Assembly (NCBI GenBank): GCA_024681935.1
Contig: JAIKZX010000119.1
Coordinates: 1-35,330 of the forward strand
DNA from: Fretibacterium sp.
Lineage (GTDB): Bacteria; Synergistota; Synergistia; Synergistales; Aminobacteriaceae
DNA: 35,330 bases
Reading direction: 5' to 3'
Part shown: one piece after another, positions 7,803-15,820 of the stretch
Layout of the letters: each line of letters begins with the position of its first letter
How positions within the stretch are numbered: the first letter of the stretch is position 1
Notes under the pieces: model-generated
The model's database searches: none
What the model saw: the letters and a program-made list of their open reading frames with translations, nothing else
What the model was told of the DNA's origin: nothing
Translations under genes and position numbers: made by a program

Positions 7803-9416
7803 ATGATCTTTGACGCATTGCGCTATCGTTATCCCTCGCGGCGGGCCGTCGTCTTTGGCATGCGGGGCATGGTCGCGACGGGACAGCCCCTGGCCGCTCA
7901 GGCCGGCCTTGATATCCTGAAGCGGGGTGGGAACGCTGTGGACGCGGCGGTGGCTACGGCCGCCTGCCTCACCGTGGCAGAGCCCACCTCAAACGGAATC
8001 GGGGGAGACGGTTTCGCCTTGGTCTGGATTGAGAAGGAGAAGAAACTGCACGGCCTGAACTCCAGCGGCTCGGCCCCAAGATTGACCGATGCGGAGGCAC
8101 TGAGGGCCGCGGGACACCGCGAGGTGCCGCCTCTTGGCTGGTCAGCGGTCACGGTCCCCGGGGCCCCGGCGGGCTGGGCGGAACTCGTCCGGCGGTTTGG
8201 AAAACTCACCCTTGCGGAGGATTTGGCTCCAGCCATTGATTATGCCCGCGAGGGTGTGGTGGTCTCCCCCACGGTGTCCCTGCTCTGGCGTCAGGCCTTT
8301 GAAAAATATTCGCAGAGTCAGGGGGTGGATTTTGAGGAGTGGTTCAAAACCTTCTGCCCGGAAGGTCACGTTCCCATGCCGGGCGAGGTCTGGCGTTCTC
8401 CCGCCCACGCGGAGACCCTGAACCGCATTGGGGAGAGTGGAGGGGAGGACTTTTATCGCGGGGATCTGGCGGACCGGATAGATACCTTTTCCCAGACGAC
8501 GGGTGGTTGGCTGAGGAAGGAGGACCTAGCCGGTTTCGCTCCGGAGTGGGTCGAGCCCATTTCGGCATCCTGTCACGGGGTCGACGTATGGGAGATTCCA
8601 CCCAACGGACACGGCATCGCGGCGCTCATGGCCCTGAAAATACTGGAGGGGCTGAAGATGCCCGGAGAGCGGGAGACGGAGGAGACTTACCATCTTCAGA
8701 TTGAAGCGATGAAGCTGGCCTTCGCCGACGTGCGGACCTTTGTGGCCGACCCGCGCTTCATGACCTGCCGGACAGAAGATCTTCTCTCCGAAACTTACGC
8801 GGAGGAACGCCGTGCCCTGATTGGGCATGAGGCTCTGAAACCGGCGCACGGCCGTCCTGAGCGGGGAGGAACGGTGTACCTTGCGGCGGCGGACGGGGAG
8901 GGCAACATGGTCTCGATGATCCAGAGTAATTACATGGGATTCGGATCCGGGCTGGTGGTGCCTGGCACGGGGATTGCCCTGCATAACAGAGGTGCGAACT
9001 TCAGCCTTGACCCCGCATCGCCCAACGTCATCGCACCGGGTAAGAAACCCTATCACACCATCATCCCCGGATTCCTCACAAAGGCAGGCGAGGCCCTGGG
9101 ACCCTTTGGTGTCATGGGGGCTTTTATGCAGCCCCAGGGGCACGTGCAGGCCGTCACTAATCTTGTTGACTTCGCCATGAACCCTCAGGAAGCCCTGGAC
9201 GCGCCGCGCTGGCAGTGGACCTGCGGAAAGAAGATTCTGTTGGAGAGGGCCGTGTCCCCGGAAATCGTGGAAGGTCTGAGGACGCGCGGACATGAGGTTG
9301 AAGTGCTGGAGGACTCCACATCGTTTGGCCGCGGTGAGATGATTCTGCGCATGGCCTCCGGAAGCCTGGCGGGGGCCACGGAACCAAGGACGGATGGCTG
9401 TGTTGCCGTCTGGTGA
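7803..9416 (+). CDS. ggt: Gamma-glutamyltransferase family protein, no signal peptide
   Basis: A 537-residue N-terminal-nucleophile hydrolase of the gamma-glutamyltranspeptidase family. Visible are the N-terminal GNAVDAAVAT motif, NGIGGDGF, the auto-processing and catalytic threonine at T357 (RGGTVYLAAAD, the new N-terminus of the small subunit), SNYMGFGSG, and KPYHTIIPGF. The proenzyme cleaves itself into two chains and hydrolyses or transfers gamma-glutamyl groups, for example from glutathione. Unlike secreted Ggt there is no signal peptide, as in YwrD-like proteins, so it should be cytoplasmic. GGGAGGAG lies about 8 bases before ATG 7803, which follows the yigZ stop by three bases. The exact substrate may differ from glutathione. 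It is followed directly by two CHR transporters. Confidence 0.92.
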   Translation: MIFDALRYRYPSRRAVVFGMRGMVATGQPLAAQAGLDILKRGGNAVDAAVATAACLTVAEPTSNGIGGDGFALVWIEKEKKLHGLNSSGSAPRLTDAEALRAAGHREVPPLGWSAVTVPGAPAGWAELVRRFGKLTLAEDLAPAIDYAREGVVVSPTVSLLWRQAFEKYSQSQGVDFEEWFKTFCPEGHVPMPGEVWRSPAHAETLNRIGESGGEDFYRGDLADRIDTFSQTTGGWLRKEDLAGFAPEWVEPISASCHGVDVWEIPPNGHGIAALMALKILEGLKMPGERETEETYHLQIEAMKLAFADVRTFVADPRFMTCRTEDLLSETYAEERRALIGHEALKPAHGRPERGGTVYLAAADGEGNMVSMIQSNYMGFGSGLVVPGTGIALHNRGANFSLDPASPNVIAPGKKPYHTIIPGFLTKAGEALGPFGVMGAFMQPQGHVQAVTNLVDFAMNPQEALDAPRWQWTCGKKILLERAVSPEIVEGLRTRGHEVEVLEDSTSFGRGEMILRMASGSLAGATEPRTDGCVAVW

Positions 9417-9463
9417 GCTTTGTTCTATCATTTAAGTATATGCTCGATGAAAGGAGCTCAAAG

Positions 9464-10138
9464 ATGTTTCGGCGCTTGCTGTCAATTTATACGCGGTTCA
9501 TGAGGATTGGGGCTTTCACTATCGGTGGAGGGATTGTCATGCTGGGGGTCATTGAATCCGAGGTGCGGGCCACCGGGGAGTTCTCCGACGAGGAAATTAC
9601 GGACATGATTGTCCTGGCCACGGCCGTGCCGGGGCCTATTGCTACAAACCTCTCCTTCGTGGCCGGTAAGGCCATGGAAGGCTGGGCCGGAGCGCTGGCG
9701 GCGGTTCTGGGAACAGCCACGGCCCCGTTTCTGGTCATTCTCTTCCTCTCTTCCATCATTATCGACCACCTGACCAACCCCTGGATGATTGCTTTCTTCC
9801 TGGGCGCCTCTGCGGGAGTGATTGCCGTGGTGTGGAACTCCCTCTGGAAGATGATTAAGACCTCCGTACTGGTAGACGATCCCACCACTTCCGCTTCCAT
9901 GACGATGAACCTTTCCATCGGTGACGATGAGGCGGAGGGAGAGGAGCAGGGTGAGGAAACGAGAAAGGGCTGGTGTTTCCGCCATCGTTTCCGCGTCAGC
10001 CTAATCCCCGTCGCGGCCTTCCTTGCGACGGCCTGGGTAATGATGGGTTGTGATGTTCATCCCTTCATAGCGCTGATTATAGGGGGCCTTATCTCGTTTG
10101 TGGGAGCCCGGATGTTCCGAAAGGAGAAAGCCGCATGA
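9464..10138 (+). CDS. CHR-family (chromate transporter-like) half protein 1
   Basis: A 224-residue integral membrane protein of the chromate ion transporter family, short (single-domain) type. The motif FTIGGGIVML near the N-terminus and AVPGPIATNLSF mark the family; four to six hydrophobic segments are visible. A charged cytoplasmic loop rich in Asp/Glu (around GDDEAEGEEQGEE) splits the two membrane halves. The track start (GTG 9413) overlaps ggt; I choose ATG 9464, with AAAGGAG 8 bases upstream, which removes 17 non-family residues. The ATG of the next half overlaps its stop (ATGA), so the two are co-translated and probably form a heterodimer. CHR pairs export chromate in some species, but the native substrate in most is unknown. 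Confidence 0.9.
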   Translation: MFRRLLSIYTRFMRIGAFTIGGGIVMLGVIESEVRATGEFSDEEITDMIVLATAVPGPIATNLSFVAGKAMEGWAGALAAVLGTATAPFLVILFLSSIIIDHLTNPWMIAFFLGASAGVIAVVWNSLWKMIKTSVLVDDPTTSASMTMNLSIGDDEAEGEEQGEETRKGWCFRHRFRVSLIPVAAFLATAWVMMGCDVHPFIALIIGGLISFVGARMFRKEKAA

Positions 10139-10710
10139 GCACAATCTTTACTTTGATGGCGGTCTTCGCCAAGGTTGCGCTGGGAGCATTTGGGGGAGGG
10201 TTGGCAACGATTCCCTTTATTCACCATGAACTCGTCGTCGTGCGCCCGTGGCTGACGGAGGAGATGTTTGGACAGACCATCGCTCTGGCGCAGATGACGC
10301 CTGGCCCCATAGCGCTTAACTCTGCGACGTTCGTGGGATACCGGCTTGGTGGTTTTTGGGGCTCGTGGTGGGCCACCATTGCACTGGTGGGAACGCCTGT
10401 GTTGGTGCTCGCGCTTTTGTTGTGGCTGATCTCGCGGGCATCGGAAGGCGTGCAGAAGAAGGTTGCTGCCTTCCAGAAGGCCCTGCGTCCGGCTGTAGCG
10501 GGACTGCTGCTGGCGGCGTTCTGCACGCTGCTGCGCCCAATTCTGCCATCCTTCGCTTCGTTTCACGCTCTGCTCTCCGGGATTGTTCTCGTTGCGCTGG
10601 CCGTGGTGTGCTGGTATCTTTCGAGATTTCGGCCCTTCAAGACCTACCCTCAGCTCATCATCCTGCTTGCTGCCGTTGCCGGGCTGTGTCTGAAGTGGCT
10701 GATTGTTTAA
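10135..10710 (+). CDS. CHR-family (chromate transporter-like) half protein 2
   Basis: A 191-residue membrane protein, the second half of a short-chain CHR pair. It shows the family motifs GAFGGGLATIPFIHHELV and AQMTPGPIALNSATFVGY in the N-terminal half and four further hydrophobic stretches. The start overlaps the stop of the first half by four bases (ATGA). Paired small CHR proteins work as heterodimers with opposite membrane orientation in the few cases studied. The substrate here is unknown; chromate or sulfate-like oxyanions are possible. It is the last gene of the HIT-yigZ-ggt-chr run; a T-rich stretch follows the stop, but I see no good terminator hairpin immediately after it. Confidence 0.9.
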   Translation: MSTIFTLMAVFAKVALGAFGGGLATIPFIHHELVVVRPWLTEEMFGQTIALAQMTPGPIALNSATFVGYRLGGFWGSWWATIALVGTPVLVLALLLWLISRASEGVQKKVAAFQKALRPAVAGLLLAAFCTLLRPILPSFASFHALLSGIVLVALAVVCWYLSRFRPFKTYPQLIILLAAVAGLCLKWLIV

Positions 10711-10754
10711 TTTTTTTCACTTGTGCGACGCTGGTTTTATTTTTTTTGAGCGTG

Positions 10755-10763
10755 TGATAAAAT
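10755..10763 (+). promoter_or_regulatory. Candidate extended -10 promoter for the symporter gene
   Basis: TGATAAAAT matches the extended -10 pattern (TG, one base, TAAAAT). It lies in an A/T-rich gap about 60 bases before the symporter start. No clear -35 hexamer is seen, which is tolerated for extended -10 promoters. Confidence 0.4.
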
Positions 10764-10773
10764 TTAACTTTCT

Positions 10774-10800
10774 TCCCCCGCATGCACCAGAGCCGGGGGA
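10774..10800 (+). terminator. GC hairpin in the symporter leader (terminator or attenuator)
   Basis: TCCCCCG and CGGGGGA form a perfect 7-bp stem around a 13-base loop, followed by TATTTTCG. It lies downstream of the candidate promoter and just before the symporter ribosome-binding site. It could end the chr transcript or act as an attenuator or stability hairpin for the symporter mRNA. Confidence 0.5.
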
Positions 10801-10823
10801 TATTTTCGTAAGGAGTGGTTGTT

Positions 10824-12095
10824 ATGGCGAAAGAGAAGAACAGTTTTTGGAAGGGGTATCGTTTTCCCCTGATTTTGCTGGCCGCGATTGCCCTTGGCTG
10901 CGTCACCGGGGCGAAGATGGGCGGGGACGCGCTGAAGTTCAAGCCGCTGGGGGATATCTTCATCAACGCCATGTTCATGGTCGTGGTGCCTCTGGTCTTC
11001 ACGACGGTGTGCGGCGCGGTAGCGAATATGTCCTCAATGAAGCGCCTGAGGAATGTCATGGGCTCCCTGGTAGGGGTGTTCCTGTTGACGGGAGCTGTCG
11101 CGGCAATTGTCATGATTCTCACCGTGAAGGCCTATCCTCCCGCGGAAGGCGTGCAGATTGCACTGACTAAGCCAGAGAACTTTCAGCCCCTCAGCACCCC
11201 GGACCAGATTGTCAAGGCCCTTACGGTCAATGACTTTCCACAGCTCATTTCGCGCAGCCACATGTTGCCTCTAATTCTTTTCTCCATCCTCTTCGGCATC
11301 AGTATTCAGATGCTGGGTGAAAAAGGACGTTCTGTGGCAAAAGCAATCAACGTTTTGGGCGAGGCTATGCTGAAGTTAGTTGGGATTATCATGTACTATG
11401 CGCCCATCGGGCTTTTCGCTTACTTTGCGGCACTGGTGGGAGACTTCGGCCCCAATCTGCTGGGCTCATATCTGCGTGCCATGATTGCCTACCACGCTGC
11501 GACCCTGGGTTACTTCTTCATCGCCTTTACGCTCTATTCCGCCTGGGCCACGGGAGGAAAGGGTGTCGGGACGTTCTGGCGGCACATCCTCTCCCCGTCG
11601 CTGACGGCACTGGGCACAGGCAGCAGCGTTGCAACTCTGCCGGTTAACATGGAGGCAGCGCATGCCATCGGCATTCCTGACGATATCAGTGAGGTCGTCC
11701 TGCCCATCGGAGCCACAGCTCATATGGAGGGCTCCTGTCTCAGCGGGATTCTTAAGATTGCCTTCCTGTTCGGCATCTTCAATATGCCGCTTGAAGGCGC
11801 AGGGACCATTGCCAGCGCAGTAGCTGTGGCAGTGCTCTCCGGCATTGTTCTGTCCGGTATCCCCGGGGGCGGACTTGTGGGGGAGATGCTCATCGTCAGT
11901 CTGTATGGCTTCCCGCCCGAAGCCTTCCCCATCGTAGCAACAATCGGCTTCCTTGTGGACCCCGCAGCCACGATGGTCAACGCCACGGGCGACACATGCT
12001 CCGCCATGATGGTGGCCCGTCTTGTCGAGGGTAAGAAATGGTTTGAGCAGGGCCAGCGTGCACTGGCCGATGAGGCCGCAAAGGCCAGTGCGTAA
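10824..12095 (+). CDS. Dicarboxylate/amino acid:cation symporter (SDF/DAACS family)
   Basis: A 423-residue member of the GltP/DctA/SstT family of Na+- or H+-coupled transporters for glutamate, aspartate, C4-dicarboxylates or neutral amino acids. Family signatures in order: the serine-rich re-entrant loop GTGSSVATLPVN, PIGATAHMEGS (usually PLGATINMDG), and the transmembrane 7-8 core DPAATMVNATGDTCSAMMVAR with the substrate-contacting Asp, Asn and Asp. About eight hydrophobic segments are visible. The track begins at GTG 10815, but that GTG is part of the Shine-Dalgarno region (AAGGAG); ATG 10824 fits with 8-base spacing. It is transcribed alone, with its own leader and a strong terminator. The substrate is not determined by the motifs. 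Confidence 0.93.
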   Translation: MAKEKNSFWKGYRFPLILLAAIALGCVTGAKMGGDALKFKPLGDIFINAMFMVVVPLVFTTVCGAVANMSSMKRLRNVMGSLVGVFLLTGAVAAIVMILTVKAYPPAEGVQIALTKPENFQPLSTPDQIVKALTVNDFPQLISRSHMLPLILFSILFGISIQMLGEKGRSVAKAINVLGEAMLKLVGIIMYYAPIGLFAYFAALVGDFGPNLLGSYLRAMIAYHAATLGYFFIAFTLYSAWATGGKGVGTFWRHILSPSLTALGTGSSVATLPVNMEAAHAIGIPDDISEVVLPIGATAHMEGSCLSGILKIAFLFGIFNMPLEGAGTIASAVAVAVLSGIVLSGIPGGGLVGEMLIVSLYGFPPEAFPIVATIGFLVDPAATMVNATGDTCSAMMVARLVEGKKWFEQGQRALADEAAKASA

Positions 12096-12109
12096 TCAGG
12101 CACAGTGGA

Positions 12110-12138
12110 AAAGGGGGCGGCTCCAGGCCGCCCCCTTT
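12110..12138. terminator. Bidirectional intrinsic terminator between convergent genes
   Basis: A perfect 12-bp stem, AAAGGGGGCGGC with GCCGCCCCCTTT, closes the 5-base loop TCCAG. It is flanked by TTTCT on the plus strand and TTTT on the minus strand. It sits between the symporter stop and the convergent addB stop, so it can serve both. Confidence 0.85.
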
Positions 12139-12181
12139 CTGCATATCTATGTCCTGTAATCTTTTGTACTAATATAGGGTA

Positions 12182-15100
12182 TTATATATCGCTTTCTTCC
12201 CCTTCGTTGTTCTCATCTTCCAAAAGAAACTCGCTGCAGAACTCGCTCCGGCGGCAGATGCTCTTCATGCCACACGTTCGACAAAGCTCAGAGCCATAGA
12301 ACGGGCTAAATTTCCCTGAGCGCAGCAGGGAGGCCGCGCACTGCATTGCGTACTCCGCTTCATCTTTGCGTTCCTGCAGGGGGATATCCAACTTTTTTTT
12401 GGAAACACTCTCCGGAGCGAAGGCTTCCTGAAGTTCCGGTGTGAAGCTGCCCGCCAGCCGGCCGTCATCCAGTCCCAGGAAACTCACGCCAGCGAGCGGA
12501 ATATTCGGATATTGTTGTTCAAACATAACTGCGTACGCTGAAAGCTGAAGACCAAATCGGAACTTCTCCCATTCGCCGATATTCCAGGGACAACTTTTTA
12601 TGGACATACCTTTCTCGTATTTCTCCGCCCGACCTTCTTTATAATCCGTTATTATTGCAACAAACCCTCCTTGTTTTTCTTCAAACACTTCAATACGATC
12701 ACACTGGCCCGTGAAGGCAATCCCCCCCCTTTCAAGTTTCAGCTGAGCCTCCTCCTCCAGGCGAATCATTTTATGTTGGAATCCAAACTGATATAGTCTC
12801 TTCAATATCCGTTCCTGAGTGTCGCTCATGCGTAAGATGCGATAATGTTGATTCTCCAACCGACGCTGGAGACGGGGGTCTCTCGTGAGACGCCGGAAGT
12901 CATCGTAAGGGCCGTCCCCGGAGAGGAGGCGAGCCCATTCCCCATGGACGAAGGAGGAGAACTGTGTGGGGTCGCAGGACTCCCTGAATTTCAGCCAAAT
13001 CTCCTGCCAGAGGACGTGGCTCAGTGTGCCCCAGTCCGCCATGGTGGTCAGATCCACTGTGCGCTCGCGAATCCGCCCCCGGCGACGGAGCCACCACAGC
13101 GCGGGGCAACTCAGGAGTTCCTTGAGGTCGCTTACGCCCAGCCCAACTATTTCTCCGGCGTCGTGAAATACGGGTGGAGTACGCTCAACAATCGTGGAGT
13201 CCGGGTCGATACCAGAGAAGAGGATCCCATCTCCGCTGTTCAGCACTTCAATCGGTGTGGTGGACAAGGTTTTCAGATCCCAGTACCTCATGTCCGTCTG
13301 GAACCGCTCAATGAAGGGAGAGCGTGCAAGAGGCCTGTCGTTCTCGTCCAGATTGGAACAGGAGAGTACGGTCAGGTCTTCCCCTGTCTGAACCAGACGG
13401 CGGAAAAGAGCCTCCCTCTGCATGGCCTTATCGTGAGCGGAGGGGAGGTGAGCGCCATTCTGCTTGAGTCGTTCGCGTTCAGCTGTGCTCAGAAGGGGAG
13501 AACTGGGGATACGCCCCGGCCAGGTCCGTTGTGTTACATCCAACATAAACCAGACGGGGTGGGAGGCAAGCACAGGCGGCTGTCCGGCGTAGAGGTGAAC
13601 TGCCCCGCTAAGGGACAAAGGGGGGCGTGTATTGCTTTGTCGGCACCAGGTCTCCAGAAAGTTAAAAGCCCTTTCTCCTTTGAATTTATTCTGTCCGAGG
13701 GGGCCCAGGTCGGGAAGAAGCTCGTGCAGAGTGACAGACTTCTCCTTTACGGTTTCAATGGCTGAGGCAATGGTCCGAATGCTCTCATCCAGCTCTTCAT
13801 AGTTTGCTGTCTCCATGCGGTCCAGCCAAAGGCCCTTCGTTGTCAGGAACTTGTAGAAAGCGTCCATCAACTCTTCCGGCCGTCCGCCACGGGCGATGGC
13901 GCGGCAGAAGGATCCAATGGCTCGTATGGCCCGGCGGGCTGATTGGATGGGCTCATCCTCATTCGCCGCACTCAGGTATTCTTCCCAGGCTCGGAGTCCC
14001 ACGGGGCCTGACCTGAGTGCATTGGCTGTGCTGAACTTGGCCCCGGCGAAGCAGGGCTGAGCAAGCAGCAGGGCCATTCCATAGGTCGGAAAACCAGAAT
14101 TGCTTAATGAACGAACGGAGGCGAGTATCTGGCCGGGAAGTGTCTGTGAGATGTTCTTCCCTGTCTCCTGATTGAAAGGAATAGCGTATCGTTTCAGGGC
14201 AGATATCATTGTTTCTGCAACATTATTGGAAGTCATGATCCCAATGTTGGAGAATCCGGGAAAGGGAAGGAATAAAGACAAATCCCCATCCATAGCTTCG
14301 TTATTCTCCACAGGGAGCTGCCCGGCGGCCCACAGGGCCAGTCTCCGGGCGACGGACTCCGGCTCCAGCCCGGGTTCCGCAGCGGGAAACTCTATAATCT
14401 GTCCTCCGGTGAAACTGGAATCTGAGGCACGCACCTCTGATGAAGAATAGAGAGCAAGCTGACCGGCGACATCGTAAAGCTCAGAGAGCTGTGTCTCCGG
14501 TTTCAGGATAACAACATCCCGGGAGCGGGAAATCAACGCCCTAACCAACTCAAGCTGACTGTGGGTGAAGGAGAGAAAGCCCGTGAAAACCAGCGTAAAG
14601 TTACGCCCCCAGTCTCCCCCTCCGGCAAGGAGTTCCGCTGTGGCGCTACAGATCTGCGCGCTGTCCAGAAGGCCGTTGCCATCAAGGTAGGCCAGGTACC
14701 GGCGGTAGACCCTGGGCAGAAGGTCTGCCGCCGGCCCCCTGGCAGTCTCTTCTGTGGCTGTCTGATTTCGCTTTATGGGATTGTTTTGATCATCGGGATC
14801 CTCCATCTGTTCGGGGCGCACGGCCTCGTTCAAAAGCTCGTGTACGTCATCGGACAGGACGTCGAGAAAGCCGGAACGTCTTAACCCCGGCCAGTGCTCA
14901 GTCAGCCCGTGCTCTTCATCAAGGACCTCATCCAATATACAGCGCAGAATGAGGAGATGGTCAGGAGGAGAGAGAGGCCGCCGCCTCCTTGTCCCCATAG
15001 ACGCGCAGAGGTCGTCGTAAAGCTCCTGCCACGTCCATGGGATGGAGCGCCTGCCTGTTGGGCCAAACTGGTCCTGCCCCGCCCGCCTCAGCCACCAGTC

Positions 15101-15220
15101 CCTGTCCTTGCGCGATGGGACAAGAAACCGTACCGTGTCCTGATTGCTGCCGGACAGGAGGTCCCTGATTAAAGAGGAGAGGTCTGAGCCGCGGCAGTAA
15201 GGGAGGACCTTGAGCGCCAT
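12182..15220 (-). CDS. addB: AddB-like PD-(D/E)XK nuclease subunit
   Basis: A 1012-residue protein with an inactive helicase-like body and a C-terminal nuclease. The middle segment (SPLLSTAERERLKQNG followed by REALFRRLVQTGEDLTVLS) resembles AddB/RecC-type proteins. The nuclease shows C705 in LLSCPALWW, D841 in GQCDRIE, D859-x-K861 in ITDYKEG, then QLSAYAV, and a C-terminal C980, C983, C989 cluster (LCRTCGMKSIC, with C995 nearby), the four-cysteine iron-sulfur staple known from AddB. No Walker A is present near the N-terminus (YCRGSDLSSL), unlike Bacillus AddB. It should join AddA in resecting double-strand breaks. The start lies three bases after the DUF1294 stop without a clear Shine-Dalgarno, suggesting coupling. 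AddB identity is inferred from architecture; the nuclease is firm. Confidence 0.82.
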   Translation of the reverse strand: MALKVLPYCRGSDLSSLIRDLLSGSNQDTVRFLVPSRKDRDWWLRRAGQDQFGPTGRRSIPWTWQELYDDLCASMGTRRRRPLSPPDHLLILRCILDEVLDEEHGLTEHWPGLRRSGFLDVLSDDVHELLNEAVRPEQMEDPDDQNNPIKRNQTATEETARGPAADLLPRVYRRYLAYLDGNGLLDSAQICSATAELLAGGGDWGRNFTLVFTGFLSFTHSQLELVRALISRSRDVVILKPETQLSELYDVAGQLALYSSSEVRASDSSFTGGQIIEFPAAEPGLEPESVARRLALWAAGQLPVENNEAMDGDLSLFLPFPGFSNIGIMTSNNVAETMISALKRYAIPFNQETGKNISQTLPGQILASVRSLSNSGFPTYGMALLLAQPCFAGAKFSTANALRSGPVGLRAWEEYLSAANEDEPIQSARRAIRAIGSFCRAIARGGRPEELMDAFYKFLTTKGLWLDRMETANYEELDESIRTIASAIETVKEKSVTLHELLPDLGPLGQNKFKGERAFNFLETWCRQSNTRPPLSLSGAVHLYAGQPPVLASHPVWFMLDVTQRTWPGRIPSSPLLSTAERERLKQNGAHLPSAHDKAMQREALFRRLVQTGEDLTVLSCSNLDENDRPLARSPFIERFQTDMRYWDLKTLSTTPIEVLNSGDGILFSGIDPDSTIVERTPPVFHDAGEIVGLGVSDLKELLSCPALWWLRRRGRIRERTVDLTTMADWGTLSHVLWQEIWLKFRESCDPTQFSSFVHGEWARLLSGDGPYDDFRRLTRDPRLQRRLENQHYRILRMSDTQERILKRLYQFGFQHKMIRLEEEAQLKLERGGIAFTGQCDRIEVFEEKQGGFVAIITDYKEGRAEKYEKGMSIKSCPWNIGEWEKFRFGLQLSAYAVMFEQQYPNIPLAGVSFLGLDDGRLAGSFTPELQEAFAPESVSKKKLDIPLQERKDEAEYAMQCAASLLRSGKFSPFYGSELCRTCGMKSICRRSEFCSEFLLEDENNEGEESDI

Positions 15221-15223
15221 GGG

Positions 15224-15598
15224 CTAAAAGAAATAGACCCACACGCCTATTCCGGCGTGCAGGATGGCGGACAGAATGATGATTGCGAGAAAGAGCGGCT
15301 CCTGGGTTTTGTGGCGGAAGAAGCGGCGGCCAAGGTACCCGCCGATGAAGCCCCCCATAAGGGAGAGCAGGTGAAGTACGAGTTCCGGTACACGCCATCC
15401 GCCCGTGCGGCTTTGCCTCTTATCGTAACCATAAAAGAAGAAGGTCACGATGCCCGAGCAAAGAAGAAAGAATGGGTAGAAGGGGAGTACTTTACCGCCC
15501 AACTTCCACAGGACGGCGGCCGTTGCGGCGATACCTATGGCGGCGAAAAAGAGGAAGAACGTGCGGGGGGATGACCTCAAAGACATTTTGCTTGACAT
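15224..15598 (-). CDS. DUF1294 family small membrane protein
   Basis: A 124-residue protein with four hydrophobic segments: FFLFFAAIGIAATAAVLW, VLPFYPFFLLCSGIVTFFFYG, LVLHLLSLMGGFIGGYLG and FLAIIILSAILHAGIGVWV. The core YGYDKRQSRTGGWRVPE followed by LLSLMGGFIGGYLGRRFFRHKT is the DUF1294 signature. No function is established for the family. ATG 15598 has AAGGAGG about 9 bases upstream and is preferred over the internal ATG at 15586. It is the first gene of a two-gene transcript with the AddB-like nuclease, three bases away. The pairing with a repair gene may be only a shared promoter. Confidence 0.85.
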   Translation of the reverse strand: MSSKMSLRSSPRTFFLFFAAIGIAATAAVLWKLGGKVLPFYPFFLLCSGIVTFFFYGYDKRQSRTGGWRVPELVLHLLSLMGGFIGGYLGRRFFRHKTQEPLFLAIIILSAILHAGIGVWVYFF

Positions 15599-15627
15599 TC
15601 AGGGACGCCTCCTTAAAAATCAAAAAT

Positions 15628-15633
15628 ATTATA
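15628..15633 (-). promoter_or_regulatory. Candidate -10 box for the DUF1294-addB transcript
   Basis: The minus strand reads TATACTATAATATTT, giving a perfect TATAAT 30 bases before the DUF1294 start. No recognisable -35 lies at the usual distance. Confidence 0.4.
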
Positions 15634-15755
15634 GTATAAAAATATAAGGACTGCCTGATGGCGTTTTTGACACGAAATAATATCGATAAGACCGTTGTCG
15701 CTGGAAATCCATAAGGGTTGTACACAATGGACAGGCAAAAATCCTCTGAATAGTG

Positions 15756-15761
15756 TATAAT
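15756..15761 (+). promoter_or_regulatory. Candidate -10 box for the amino-acid ABC operon
   Basis: TATAAT in AGTGTATAATAATT lies 60 bases before the binding-protein start, preceded by TG. The region downstream is very A/T-rich. No good -35 is at 17 bases; TTGACA at 15667-15672 is too far away. Confidence 0.4.
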
Positions 15762-15820
15762 AATTATGTTTTATATTTAATATTTCAACTTTAGTTCATT
15801 TTTAAGGAGGACATATCGTC

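Noticed and set aside
9413-9463. GTG start for the first CHR protein as in the ORF track
   Set aside because: It overlaps the ggt stop, adds 17 residues unlike the family and has no ribosome-binding site, whereas ATG 9464 has AAAGGAG.
15667-15695. TTGACA as -35 of a promoter for the ABC operon
   Set aside because: The hexamer is perfect, but no acceptable -10 lies 15-19 bases downstream, and the good TATAAT is more than 80 bases away.
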